Position numbers and translations under genes: made by a program | Notes under the pieces: generated by a model | The model's database searches: none | What the model was told of the DNA's origin: nothing | The model's input: the letters and a program-made list of their open reading frames with translations, nothing else | Origin: Candidatus Flemingiibacterium merdigallinarum | GTDB taxonomy: Bacteria; Bacillota; Clostridia; Oscillospirales; CAG-272 | Assembly: GCA_904386005.1 (NCBI GenBank) | Contig: CAJFKR010000026.1 | Location: 1 to 33,768, forward strand | Length of the DNA stretch: 33,768 nucleotides | Direction of reading: 5' to 3' | In this document: positions 1 to 7,631 of the stretch, one piece after another | Layout: each line of letters begins with the position of its first letter | Position numbering within the stretch: position 1 is the first letter of the stretch

Positions 1-641
1 CTAATAACTAACAAGAGGGGGAAGACCACGCTCGCCGCGAGGTCTTCCCCCTCTTGACTCCCCTATCCCTTGGCTTTGTCTCTGCCTCAGGGGTGAAGTA
101 TGTACGAAATCCTTTGCTTTTGGGCTTTGTGCTTGTTTTTTCTACCTGCACATAGTGTTCGCTCCCGCGCCGCCCTGCGCCCTGAACGGGCTGTCTTGAA
201 CCAGCCCGAGTTTCAGGGCTGGTTTGTGCGAGGATGGGAGATTTGCGTTCTGTCGATTGATTTGTGCTCAGGAGACGATTCTTACTGCGCCATATTTCGT
301 TTTTCGCTTGTGCGAGGTTGATTCTTTCTGCGCGTAGTGGTAGTTCCCGCGCCGCCCTGCGCCCTGAACGGGCTGTCTTGAACCAGCCCGAGTTTCAGGG
401 CTGGATTGAGCGAGGGCGGACGATTTGCGTTCTGACGATTGACTTGTGCTCAGGAGACGATTCTCACTGCGCCATATTTCGTTTTTCGCTTGTGCGAAGT
501 TGATTCTGCCTGCGCGTAGTGATAGCTCCCGCGCCGCCCTGCGCCCTGAACGGTTCGGCTAAACGCCGAACCGAGTTTCAGGGCTGGTTTGAGCGAGGTA
601 TGGGCGATTGCGTTCTTTCGATTGATTCTACCCGCGCTGTC
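1..641 (-). repeat. Array of 182-bp repeats (left arm of a large inverted repeat)
   Basis: Three copies of a unit recur with a period of exactly 182 bp: the word CGCCCTGCGCCCTGAACG starts at 171, 353 and 535. Each unit contains a nested hairpin. The outer arms are GCCCTGAA/TTCAGGGC. The inner arms are CGGGCTG/CAGCCCG in the first two units and CGGTTCGGC/GCCGAACCG in the third, so the inner stem has been replaced while pairing is kept. The outer end carries a 16-bp hairpin (12-56). The same array, shorter by one unit, lies inverted at 6973-7410. It reads away from the 3' end of the ABC gene. Open frames across it are not believed to be coding: the period is not a multiple of three and the two open stretches use different frames. 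Confidence 0.85.
12..56. terminator. Strong 16-bp hairpin at outer end of left array
   Basis: Arms 12-27 (CAAGAGGGGGAAGACC) and 41-56 pair perfectly around a 13-nt loop. The same hairpin, with its loop reverse-complemented, sits at 7366-7410. There is no U-tract beyond the stem's own pyrimidines, so a terminator role is inference. It may instead be the boundary of the repeat. Confidence 0.4.
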
Positions 642-755
642 TCGAATTGAACCGCAATGCGGTTCAATTCGACCACGAATGATTTCGCTTGCTTATGGTC
701 GCCCCCAAACTAACCCTTGACACCGCCCGCGGGGGCGTCCCCGCCGCCCCCGCCG
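635..755 (-). repeat. Element A, copy 1 (3'-end hairpin element)
   Basis: On the minus strand this reads: a G/C-rich module (722-755), the box GTCAAGGGTTAGTTT (707-721), a 34-nt spacer, then a 31-nt hairpin (642-672) with 14-bp arms TCGAATTGAACCGC and loop ATT, followed by GACAGCG. It overlaps the end of the ABC gene and supplies that gene's TAG stop and its last ~15 codons. Other copies are at 6857, 9060, 9166 and 25393. Confidence 0.85.
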
Positions 756-2620
756 CGGGCAGATTGGAGCTGGTAGAGACGGTAGTATTTGCCGCGTTTT
801 GCTAAGAGGGAGGCGTGATTGCCCTGTTCGGCTATTTCGCCGTGAGAGAGGACGATAATGTTGTCGGCGTTCTGAACGGTCGAGAGACGGTGGGCTACTA
901 TCAGCATTGTGCCTATGTTCATCATCTTTTCGAGCGAGTCCTGAATCAGCTGCTCGGTCTCGGTGTCGATGTTCGCCGTGGCCTCGTCGAGAATCATTAC
1001 CGACGGCTTGTGTAGGATTGTACGCGCGAAGCTAAGTAGCTGCCGCTGACCGGCGGAGAAGTTCGCGCCGCGCTCGTGTACCGGCTCATCCAGCCCGCCC
1101 GCGAGCTTGTCAATAAAGCTGTCCGCGTTTACATAGCGGCAGGCTGCCATGACCTCGTCGTCCGATATGCCCTCGCTGCGCAGCAGGAGATTGCCGCGTA
1201 TCGTGTCCGAGAACAGGAACACATCCTGCAGCATCTGCCCGAAATGACGGCGCAGACTCGAGATTTTGATTGTCCTGATGTCGTGCCCGTCAATCAGTAT
1301 CTGCCCTTTCTGTATGTCGTAGTTCCGGCAGATCAGCGATAGTATCGTCGTCTTGCCCGAACCGGTCGAGCCTACAAACGCCACCGTCTCGCCCGGCTTC
1401 ACGTGGAACGACACGCCGCGCAAAACCCACTCGCCCGGGACATACTGGAACCATACGTCGCGGAACTCGATGTCGCCGTCCACATGGTCGAGCTCAACAG
1501 CGTCCGGAGCGTCGACAACCTCCGGCTTTATGTCCATTACAGTGAATATCTTCTCCGCCGACGCGAAGGCCGATTGCAGCCAGTTGAACTGCTCGGCAAG
1601 GCTCTGTATCGGGTTGAAGAATTTCGATATGTACATATAGAAGGTCACGACCGTGCCGCTGCCTATAGTCTGCCCCAAAAAGACCGTGTCCTTGATGTAT
1701 CCCCGTCCGCCGAGATACAAAAGGCACAATACCGACGATATGTATAGCATATACACGAGCGGCCGGAACACGCCGAACACGAATATCTGCTGCCGCTTCG
1801 ACTTGCCAAGCAGATTGTTCTTTTCGTCGAACTCCGACTTCTTGCGCTCCTCGCGGTTGAATATCTGGATTATCTTCATGCCCGACAGGTTCTCGGACAA
1901 AAAGGTGTTGATGTCGGTCGTGGCGTCCTTGACCTTTCTGTAGGCTTTGCGCGTGAACTTGCGGAATATCACCGTGAACAGTACAATGAACGGCACAAAG
2001 CAGAGCACCATCAGCGTCAGCTCGTAGTTCAGCATCAGCATCGCGCACAGCACGCCGATAATCACAAAGCAGTTCTTGATGAGATTCACAAGTATGTTCG
2101 TGAACATCATCGAGACCGCGTAGGTGTCGTTGGTCACACGCGTCACCAGCTTGCCGACCGGAATGTTGTTCAGCTGCGAATGCGACAGCCCCTCGATATG
2201 CACGAACAGATCCTCGCGCAGAGCCGAGATTATCCGCTGTCCGGTCTTTTGCAGGATTATCGCCTGTATGAACGAGCAGACGAGCGACACTATCAGTATC
2301 CCCGCGTATACCGCCACGGTCGAATAGAGCCGCGACAGCTCGAAGTCGTCCTTGATCATATCCTCAATGTTGCCGACAATAAGCGGCGAGATTATGTCGT
2401 AGGCAACCGAAAACAACATCAGCACGAGGACTATGACGAAGCTGCCGATATGCGGCTTCGCGTAGTGGAGCAGCCGGCGCACGATCTCCGAGTCCTTCAT
2501 GTTCCGGTCAAAGCCGATCGCCTCGCGCTTGTCCTTTATCGAGAAATAGGCGATGAGAAAGACTATCGATATGAGTCCGATTATGCCGCCCACACAGAGC
2601 AGCGGGTAAAATTCATGCAT
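710..2620 (-). CDS. ABC exporter half-transporter with canonical ATP site (BmrD/YheH-like)
   Basis: This is one subunit of a heterodimeric type IV ABC exporter in the cytoplasmic membrane, probably exporting drugs, lipids or peptides; the substrate is unknown. Residues 1-340 are the membrane domain. The nucleotide-binding domain follows, with Walker A GSTGSGKT (417-424), signature FSAGQ (521-525), Walker B VMILDE with catalytic E546, and switch H577. These fit the catalytically complete partner of BmrC/BmrD-type pairs. The start ATG at 2620 has AAAGGAGG upstream and overlaps the preceding gene by 8 bp, which implies translational coupling. The last ~16 residues (ARGGGGGDAPAGG...) are encoded by repeat element A and look like a neutral addition. 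Family is secure; substrate is not. Confidence 0.9.
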   Translation of the reverse strand: MHEFYPLLCVGGIIGLISIVFLIAYFSIKDKREAIGFDRNMKDSEIVRRLLHYAKPHIGSFVIVLVLMLFSVAYDIISPLIVGNIEDMIKDDFELSRLYSTVAVYAGILIVSLVCSFIQAIILQKTGQRIISALREDLFVHIEGLSHSQLNNIPVGKLVTRVTNDTYAVSMMFTNILVNLIKNCFVIIGVLCAMLMLNYELTLMVLCFVPFIVLFTVIFRKFTRKAYRKVKDATTDINTFLSENLSGMKIIQIFNREERKKSEFDEKNNLLGKSKRQQIFVFGVFRPLVYMLYISSVLCLLYLGGRGYIKDTVFLGQTIGSGTVVTFYMYISKFFNPIQSLAEQFNWLQSAFASAEKIFTVMDIKPEVVDAPDAVELDHVDGDIEFRDVWFQYVPGEWVLRGVSFHVKPGETVAFVGSTGSGKTTILSLICRNYDIQKGQILIDGHDIRTIKISSLRRHFGQMLQDVFLFSDTIRGNLLLRSEGISDDEVMAACRYVNADSFIDKLAGGLDEPVHERGANFSAGQRQLLSFARTILHKPSVMILDEATANIDTETEQLIQDSLEKMMNIGTMLIVAHRLSTVQNADNIIVLSHGEIAEQGNHASLLAKRGKYYRLYQLQSARGGGGGDAPAGGVKG

Positions 2621-4571
2621 TGTCGACCGCCTCCTTTGCGTCGCTCGAATCGCCGTTCGCAGTGGATGCGCCGCGTGAATCGTTGTTTATAGCGCCTGCG
2701 CCGCGCGTATCTTCGTTCTCATTGACCGCGCCGCGCGTATCTTCATTCGCTGCGCCTGCGCCGCGCGTATCTTCGTTCCCATTGACCGAGTCGCTTGAAT
2801 CATCGTTCGCGGCGTCGGTCAGCCGCTGCAAGTTGACAAGCTCGCGGTAGCCCTCGCAGCTCGCGCAGAGCTCGGCGTGCGTGCCGACCGCGGCGATCCT
2901 GCCGTCTTCAATGAATATAATCTTGTCCATGCCCTCGACCGTGGTTATGCGGTGTGCGATGAGTATCGTAGTCTTGCCGCGCCGCATTCTGCGCAGGTTC
3001 TCGAGTATGACCTTTTCGGTGCTGACGTCGACCGCCGAGACCGAGTCGTCAAGTATCAGTATCGACGCGTCCTTCATCAGCGCGCGCGCTATTGATATGC
3101 GCTGCTTCTGTCCGCCGGATACGGTGACGCCGCGCTCGCCGAGCACCGTCTTGTATCCGCCGCCAAAGCCCATGATGTTGTCATGTACGTCGGCAGCTCG
3201 CGCAGCGTCCTCGACCTCGCGCAGCCCGCCCGAGTCGGACGCGAACGCGATGTTATTCTCAATTGTATCGCTGAACAAAAAGTTGTCCTGCGGGACGTAG
3301 GCCGCGTATTTGCGGACAGTATGTATCGGTATTTTGTTGATGTCGTGTCCATCGAGGAAGATAGTTCCATCCGGCACGTTGTAGGTGCGCAGTATCAGGT
3401 CGACGAGCGTAGTCTTGCCCGAGCCGGTGCGCCCGATTATGCCTACATTCTCGCCGGCGTTTATCTTGAACGACACATTGGATAAAACGTCGAACTCGCC
3501 CTCGGGATAGCGGAAGGTGAGACCCCGGAACTCGATGTCGCCGCGCAGAGGCTCAGGCTCCGAGACGTCGGGCGTGTCGGTGAGGTCGGGCTGGGTATCG
3601 AGCAGCTCGGATATGCGGTCGAGCGAAGCCCGGCCGCGCGAGCGCATCTCGATAAGCTGCGAGACCGCCATTATCGGCCAGACAATCGCGTTGAAGTATC
3701 CGATGAACTCGACCAGCTGTCCGGCGTTGAACACGTCGGTATACACGAGATATCCGCCGTAGCCGAGAATTATGCAGATGACCGACTCGACAAACAGCGT
3801 GACCGTGATATTTAAGAGAGTCGAGGCTTTCGTATACTCGACGTTCGCGTCCTCATTCTTGCGGTTCAGCCAGCGAAACGCGAGCAGCTCCTTCGTCTCC
3901 TTGACAAACGCCTTGACGACCGCGATGCCCGAGAAATTCTCCTGCGCGAAGTCGGACAGCTCAGCGGTCACTTTCTGGCGATAGTCCCATTTCTTGACCA
4001 TGTACCGCCCGACAATAACGCCCGACGACAATAGCAGTATCATAGGTATCAGCGCGAATAATGTGAGCAGCAGGTTCATACGAGCCATTTTTATAATGGC
4101 GAGCAGTCCTAAAAACAGCGCGTCACAGAATTGCAACACGCCCGAGCCGAAGCAGTCCTGCACTGTCTCGAGGTCATTTGTGAACAGGCTCATGAGCGCG
4201 CCGACCTTGCTCTTCTGGTAGAAGGTCTGCGACAGAGTCTCGCACTTCGCGAACATCCGCGCGCGCAGATCGGTCTCCACCTTGATGGCCGACCCGAAGA
4301 AGCAGATGCGCCATAAGAATCTGCCTATTACAAGCGCAACTATGACGAATATAAGCGGCAGACAGATCTGGTCGAGCAGAAAGTCCATATCGAATATGTG
4401 TACCGCGCCGTCGAGTTCGACCTGCCCGTCATTGATACCGTTCACCACCATTTTGTAAAGCTCCGGTACAATGAGCTGGAAGTAGTCGACGCAGATCAGC
4501 GCCGCAAGACCCAATAACAGCGCCGGCGCGTGCTTTATATAGTAACGGTTGATGTATTTGCCGAATAGCAA
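2613..4571 (-). CDS. ABC exporter half-transporter with degenerate ATP site (BmrC/YheI-like)
   Basis: This is the first gene of the exporter operon and the partner of the gene ending at 710. It is 652 aa from the chosen TTG. Membrane helices lie in residues 15-310. Walker A is GRTGSGKT (380-387), signature VSGGQ (484-488) and H-switch H540. Walker B is ILILDD, so D509 replaces the catalytic Glu, as in known asymmetric heterodimeric exporters. The TTG at 4571 is preceded by AAGGAAGTGA at correct spacing. An in-frame ATG at 4781 is rejected because it lies upstream of the promoter (4732-4760), and the extra residues would translate an intergenic hairpin repeat. The C-terminal tail (residues 591-650) is six 10-residue repeats, unusual for this family. 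Confidence 0.9.
   Translation of the reverse strand: MLFGKYINRYYIKHAPALLLGLAALICVDYFQLIVPELYKMVVNGINDGQVELDGAVHIFDMDFLLDQICLPLIFVIVALVIGRFLWRICFFGSAIKVETDLRARMFAKCETLSQTFYQKSKVGALMSLFTNDLETVQDCFGSGVLQFCDALFLGLLAIIKMARMNLLLTLFALIPMILLLSSGVIVGRYMVKKWDYRQKVTAELSDFAQENFSGIAVVKAFVKETKELLAFRWLNRKNEDANVEYTKASTLLNITVTLFVESVICIILGYGGYLVYTDVFNAGQLVEFIGYFNAIVWPIMAVSQLIEMRSRGRASLDRISELLDTQPDLTDTPDVSEPEPLRGDIEFRGLTFRYPEGEFDVLSNVSFKINAGENVGIIGRTGSGKTTLVDLILRTYNVPDGTIFLDGHDINKIPIHTVRKYAAYVPQDNFLFSDTIENNIAFASDSGGLREVEDAARAADVHDNIMGFGGGYKTVLGERGVTVSGGQKQRISIARALMKDASILILDDSVSAVDVSTEKVILENLRRMRRGKTTILIAHRITTVEGMDKIIFIEDGRIAAVGTHAELCASCEGYRELVNLQRLTDAANDDSSDSVNGNEDTRGAGAANEDTRGAVNENEDTRGAGAINNDSRGASTANGDSSDAKEAVDNA
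2622..2801 (-). repeat. 30-bp in-frame tandem repeat coding the ABC protein tail
   Basis: Six 30-bp units encode a 10-residue period beginning with Asp at residues 591, 601, 611, 621, 631 and 641 of the degenerate-site ABC subunit. The core is D-T-R-G-A, with D-S-S-D at the two ends. The three central units share the string GCCGCGCGTATCTTC on the plus strand. The tail is hydrophilic, lies after the nucleotide-binding domain, and probably varies in length between strains (inference). Confidence 0.8.
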
Positions 4572-4599
4572 TATAGTCACTTCCTTACAAGAAAAGTTT

Positions 4600-4690
4600 G
4601 GGAGGAGAGAATGGAGAGAGGAGAGCGGAGACCACTCTGTCCGCGCAGCGGACACCACTCTCCACTCTTTTCGGACACCCTTCTCCGCTC
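4600..4690 (-). repeat. Element C, single copy, in ABC operon leader
   Basis: On the minus strand, GAGAGTGG is followed by the hairpin TGTCCGC-TGC-GCGGACA (4638-4654) and then GAGTGGTCTCC. The same linkers and nearly the same stem occur in the five-hairpin array at 24046-24198. It lies in the ~155-nt untranslated leader between the promoter and the TTG start at 4571. Surrounding sequence is a purine-rich degenerate GGAGAG/AGCGGA tract. Confidence 0.65.
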
Positions 4691-4731
4691 TTTTTCCGCT
4701 CTCCCCGCCCGCTTTGGTGCGGCTACACGAT

Positions 4732-4760
4732 AGTATAACATAGATGAGGGAAAAAATCAA
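4732..4760 (-). promoter_or_regulatory. Promoter of the ABC exporter operon
   Basis: On the minus strand, -35 TTGATT (4760-4755), a 17-nt spacer, and -10 TATACT (4737-4732). Transcription would begin near 4725. That excludes the upstream ATG at 4781 as the start and gives a leader of about 155 nt carrying an element C hairpin. It is divergent from the rpsT promoter 50 bp away. Confidence 0.75.
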
Positions 4761-4809
4761 TAGGGATTTGAGGGAACACAAAAAAATTATGAATTTTTTT
4801 CAAAAAGAC

Positions 4810-4838
4810 TTGATATTTCGCTTGATTTGTGATATCAT
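4810..4838 (+). promoter_or_regulatory. Promoter of rpsT
   Basis: -35 TTGATA (4810-4815), 17-nt spacer, -10 TATCAT (4833-4838). The leader to the TTG start is about 100 nt. It contains a possible long-range stem (CCGCGC near 4859 with GCGCGG near 4890), which could host S20 autoregulation; that is only a suggestion. Confidence 0.7.
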
Positions 4839-4947
4839 ATATGGAGAAATGCTTTTGCCGCGCGAGGGGAGATTCTGTCTTTTCAGCTTGCGCGGTGAGA
4901 ATATCTGCTCCAGTGGACGGACATTGATTTTTAAGGAGGTGAACAGA

Positions 4948-5214
4948 TTGCCGAACATTAAATCCGCTAAGAAGCGCGTTAAGGTCATCGAAAGCAAGAC
5001 CCTTCAGAATAAGATGCTGAAGAGCGCACTTAAGACCAGCATGAAGAAGTACGAGGCTGCGCTCGCGTCTAATGACAAGACCGCCGCTGCCGAGACATAT
5101 AAGGCTGCTGTCAAGAAGATCGACCAGGCTGTTGCCAAGGGACTCCTTCACAAGAACAACGCAGCAAGAAAGAAGAGCCAGTTTACTGTAAAGCTGAACT
5201 CGCTCGGCGCGTAA
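4948..5214 (+). CDS. rpsT: 30S ribosomal protein S20
   Basis: S20 binds 16S rRNA during 30S assembly. The protein is 88 aa, the normal length, and very rich in Lys and Ala. It begins with the family N-terminus (M)PNIKSAKKRVK and ends in a basic, Ala-rich C-terminal helix region including KNNAARKKS. The start is TTG at 4948, preceded by AAGGAGGTGA at ideal spacing. A TTG start is common for rpsT in bacteria and is thought to allow translational autoregulation. A longer in-frame ORF from 4744 is rejected because it begins upstream of the promoter. It is monocistronic, with its own promoter and terminator (5245-5272). Confidence 0.97.
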   Translation: MPNIKSAKKRVKVIESKTLQNKMLKSALKTSMKKYEAALASNDKTAAAETYKAAVKKIDQAVAKGLLHKNNAARKKSQFTVKLNSLGA

Positions 5215-5244
5215 TTGCGTACCCGATCTGCGCTATGTAACTTT

Positions 5245-5272
5245 GGTGATGAAGAATATTCATCACCTTTTT
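5245..5272 (+). terminator. Rho-independent terminator of rpsT
   Basis: Stem GGTGATGAA (5245-5253) / TTCATCACC (5259-5267), 5-nt loop, followed by TTTTT. It lies 30 bp after the rpsT stop and before the convergent gene ending at 5297. Confidence 0.9.
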
Positions 5273-5296
5273 ACTTTCACGGACAGCCACGGAATG

Positions 5297-6271
5297 TCAG
5301 CTGACGGCGGCACAGAGACGCCCCGCACTGTCAAGTACCACACTGCCGTCATCCCAGCCGTAGAGAGTGAACCCGCCATATGCCGCTGCCAGCTCCGGTT
5401 CGCCATCGAATCCGAATAGCTCCGCCGCGTACCGCGACGCGCGCGAATACAGCTCCGACTCGGCGAGCGGAACGCCGACCGCGCCCAGCCGTATGTGGAT
5501 ATATTCGATCAGCCTGCCGTCACGGCTCGCGAACTCGGCGCGCAGATTGCCCGAGCGGGCAAGAAAGCTCGCGCCGGTGTCGACCACATCCGGTTCTGCC
5601 GCGCTTGTCCCGAGCAGCAGCGCTAACGAATCCTTAGCGCTCGCAAGCGATAGCTTGCGAGCGAGCCGTGACGTCGCCGCTGTTCCCGGCAAATCTGTGT
5701 CGAGTCTGATATCAGCCGAATCCGTTTCATCCGGCTCATTCGAATCGCTGTGCGCTGCCGCGAGCTCAGGAGCGAGCGGTTCCGCGAGAGCCGAGGCAAT
5801 CGCCGCGGCGATCGCCTCAGACTGCGACTCGGCGCGCTCATATCTTCGCGCCGCGAGCAGACGGAAGATATCGGCGAGCGACCGCAGACGTTCGCTGCTC
5901 GGCGCAGTCAGCAATTGAGCTGATACTGACAGCTCACCCGAGCTGTCAGGCGATTTCAGTTGACCGGACAGCAGTTCGAGCGCGCCGCGAGTCGCGCCAT
6001 CCAGACGCAGCGCCGACGACGCGTTCGCGAAGCGAAGCGCTGCCGCGAGCCGCGAGTCGGGGTCAACAGAATCGACGTACGCATCGAGCGAGTCGGCGCA
6101 TTCGTACAGCCGCTCGCGCAGTCCGCGGCTGACGGCGTCGTCGAGCCGACGCTCGAGCTTCTCCGATATCGATATCGATATGATCAGTGCGACGGCAAGC
6201 AAACCCGCGATCAGATAAGCGATTCGCGTGTCGGCAAGCCTCGACTGCGTTCGTTTTGTATGAATCATCAT
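5297..6271 (-). CDS. Membrane-anchored protein of unknown function
   Basis: I do not recognise this 324-aa protein. It has a short basic N-terminus, one membrane helix (about residues 17-35), then an extracytoplasmic region rich in Ala, Ser, Leu, Arg and Asp, much of it likely helical. The last 70 residues (from RLIEYIHIRLG to the end) look like a small alpha/beta domain, including ELFGFDG and YGGFTLYGWDDGS. One TM plus a long helical region and a small C-terminal domain loosely recalls YpeB-type germination proteins. I could not find firm motifs, so this is not a call. ATG at 6271 has AGAGG just upstream; a second ATG follows immediately. It is convergent with rpsT and divergent from trmL. 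The frame is intact. Confidence 0.75.
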   Translation of the reverse strand: MMIHTKRTQSRLADTRIAYLIAGLLAVALIISISISEKLERRLDDAVSRGLRERLYECADSLDAYVDSVDPDSRLAAALRFANASSALRLDGATRGALELLSGQLKSPDSSGELSVSAQLLTAPSSERLRSLADIFRLLAARRYERAESQSEAIAAAIASALAEPLAPELAAAHSDSNEPDETDSADIRLDTDLPGTAATSRLARKLSLASAKDSLALLLGTSAAEPDVVDTGASFLARSGNLRAEFASRDGRLIEYIHIRLGAVGVPLAESELYSRASRYAAELFGFDGEPELAAAYGGFTLYGWDDGSVVLDSAGRLCAAVS

Positions 6272-6389
6272 AGCCTCTTTTTTATTATAAGCATATTATG
6301 CCGTAAGTTTGGTACAATAATAGTATTCCGCCGACCGCCGTTTGAATTCAAGCCGAGCGGCGGTGATGCGCGGTTTTTGAGGGAATTTT

Positions 6390-6902
6390 ATGAAAGACAT
6401 AAACATTGTGTTGGTCGAGCCGGAAATCCCGCAGAACACCGGCAATATCGCCCGTACCTGCGCCGCTACCGGCGCGTCGCTCCACCTCGTAAAGCCGCTC
6501 GGCTTTGAAATCGACGACCGCAAGCTGAAACGCGCCGGTCTTGACTACTGGGACAAGCTGGATATTACATACTACGAAAACCTCGACGATTTCTTTATTA
6601 GAAATCCCGATGCCGACTTCTACTGCTACACGACAAAAGCCAATCGGTCATACACCGACATTATCTATCCGAAGCGGGTATTCCTATTGTTCGGCAAGGA
6701 GACGCGCGGTCTGCCGGAGGAGCTGCTCGTCGCGAATCCCACCCGCTGCGTGCGAATTCCGATGCGCGACACTCTCCGCTCGCTGAATCTATCGAACTCA
6801 GTCGCAATAGCCGTCTACGAAGTCCTCCGCCAAAGAAATTTCGAAGCCCTCCGTCCGGGTACGGCGGGTACGACCCGCGGCAAAAGTCAAGGGTTAGTTT
6901 GA
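6390..6902 (+). CDS. trmL: tRNA (cytidine(34)-2'-O)-methyltransferase TrmL
   Basis: A SPOUT-family methyltransferase that 2'-O-methylates the wobble nucleotide of certain tRNA-Leu using S-adenosylmethionine in a trefoil-knot site. All three SPOUT motifs are present: PEIPQNTGNIAR (residues ~11-22), LFGKETRGLPEE and RSLNLSNSVAIAVYEVLRQ. The ATG at 6390 has GAGGG 9 nt upstream. The catalytic domain ends around FEALRP. The final 13 residues (GTAGTTRGKSQGLV) come from repeat element A, and the stop TGA lies within the element's TTAGTTTGA string, two bases beyond an out-of-frame TAG. The 5' region has a CCGCCG/CGGCGG inverted repeat. The family is certain and the tail dispensable by inference. Confidence 0.95.
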   Translation: MKDINIVLVEPEIPQNTGNIARTCAATGASLHLVKPLGFEIDDRKLKRAGLDYWDKLDITYYENLDDFFIRNPDADFYCYTTKANRSYTDIIYPKRVFLLFGKETRGLPEELLVANPTRCVRIPMRDTLRSLNLSNSVAIAVYEVLRQRNFEALRPGTAGTTRGKSQGLV

Positions 6903-6972
6903 GCGCAACCATAAGCAAGCGAAATCATTTGTGGTCGAATTGAACCGCATTGCGGTTCAATTCGAGACAGCG
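6857..6972 (+). repeat. Element A, copy 2
   Basis: G/C module GGGTACGACCCGCGG (6866-6880), box GTCAAGGGTTAGTTT (6886-6900), 34-nt spacer, then 31-nt hairpin 6935-6965 (arms TCGAATTGAACCGC, loop ATT) and GACAGCG. It overlaps the 3' end of trmL in sense orientation. It is nearly identical, spacer included, to copy 1 in inverted orientation, which fits the large inverted repeat. Confidence 0.85.
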
Positions 6973-7410
6973 CGGGTAGAATCAATCGACAGAACGCAAT
7001 CGCCCGCCCTCGCTCAAACCAGCCCTGAAACTCGGTTCGGCGTTTAGCCGAACCGTTCGGGGCGCAGGGCGACGCGGGAGCTAATACTACGCGCAGTAAC
7101 TACAATCCCGCACAAGCGAAAAGCGACATATGGCGCAGTAAGAATCGTCTCCTGAGCACAAGTCAATCGTCAGAACGCAATCCTCCATTCCCGCTCAATC
7201 CAGCCCTGAAACTCGGGCTGGTTCAAGACAGCCCGTTCAGGGCGCAGGGCGACGCTGGAACGAGCACTACGCGCAGACAGAAAGAACAAGCACAAAGCCC
7301 AAAAATAAACAAGTTCGCATTCACTTCATCTCTGAGGCAGAGACAAAGCCAAGGGATAGGGGAGTCAAGAGGGGGAAGACCTCGCGGCGAGCGTGGTCTT
7401 CCCCCTCTTG
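6973..7410 (+). repeat. Array of 182-bp repeats (right arm of inverted repeat)
   Basis: Inverted counterpart of 1-641 with two units instead of three. GGCGCAGGGC occurs at 7061 and 7241 (period 180). The gene-proximal unit again has the replaced inner stem (CGGTTCGGC/GCCGAACCG) and the distal one the CGGGCTG type, so the two arms share descent as arrays. It ends with the 16-bp hairpin at 7366-7410. No gene is seen in 6903-7632. The stretch after 7410 holds only AT-rich promoter sequence. Confidence 0.85.
7366..7410. terminator. Strong 16-bp hairpin at outer end of right array
   Basis: CAAGAGGGGGAAGACC (7366-7381) pairs with 7395-7410 around a 13-nt loop. It is the mirror image of the hairpin at 12-56. 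It could terminate trmL transcription or mark the repeat boundary; it lacks a clear U-tract. Confidence 0.4.
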
Positions 7411-7534
7411 CCCTCTCGCAAAGGCATTCGCAGAAAATATCATATGATAGGTCTCATAGGTGCCCGCAGAGCACAAACCCACCGCCCCGCGAAGTTGTTC
7501 GCAAAAATTATAATATTATTTTCCTCACTAAGTG

Positions 7535-7564
7535 TTGTTTTTTTCATAATTGCCGGTGTATAAT
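7535..7564 (+). promoter_or_regulatory. Promoter of the aldehyde dehydrogenase gene
   Basis: -35 TTGTTT (7535-7540), 18-nt spacer, -10 TATAAT (7559-7564). Between this and the ATG lie an AAAGGAAAGG tract (7582-7591) and a GC-rich hairpin (GGCT-GGGCA / TGCCC-AGCC, about 7590-7620). Confidence 0.6.
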
Positions 7565-7631
7565 ATAGTTATAATGAATATAAAGGAAAGGCTCGGGCAG
7601 CGGAGCGGTGCCCGTAGCCGTGGTCTGATAT

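Noticed and set aside
100-503. Two overlapping plus-strand open frames with similar peptides (RAALRPERAVLNQPEFQGW...)
   Set aside because: They are translations of the 182-bp repeat in different frames. The period is not a multiple of three, there is no ribosome-binding site, and the inner stem varies as a structure rather than as codons.
4572-4781. 70-residue N-terminal extension of the first ABC gene from an ATG at 4781
   Set aside because: The ATG lies upstream of a good promoter, and the extension would translate an element C repeat. The TTG at 4571 has a proper ribosome-binding site.
1-7410. Composite transposon
   Set aside because: The flanking arrays contain no transposase, no target-site duplication could be seen, and the cargo includes core genes (rpsT, trmL).
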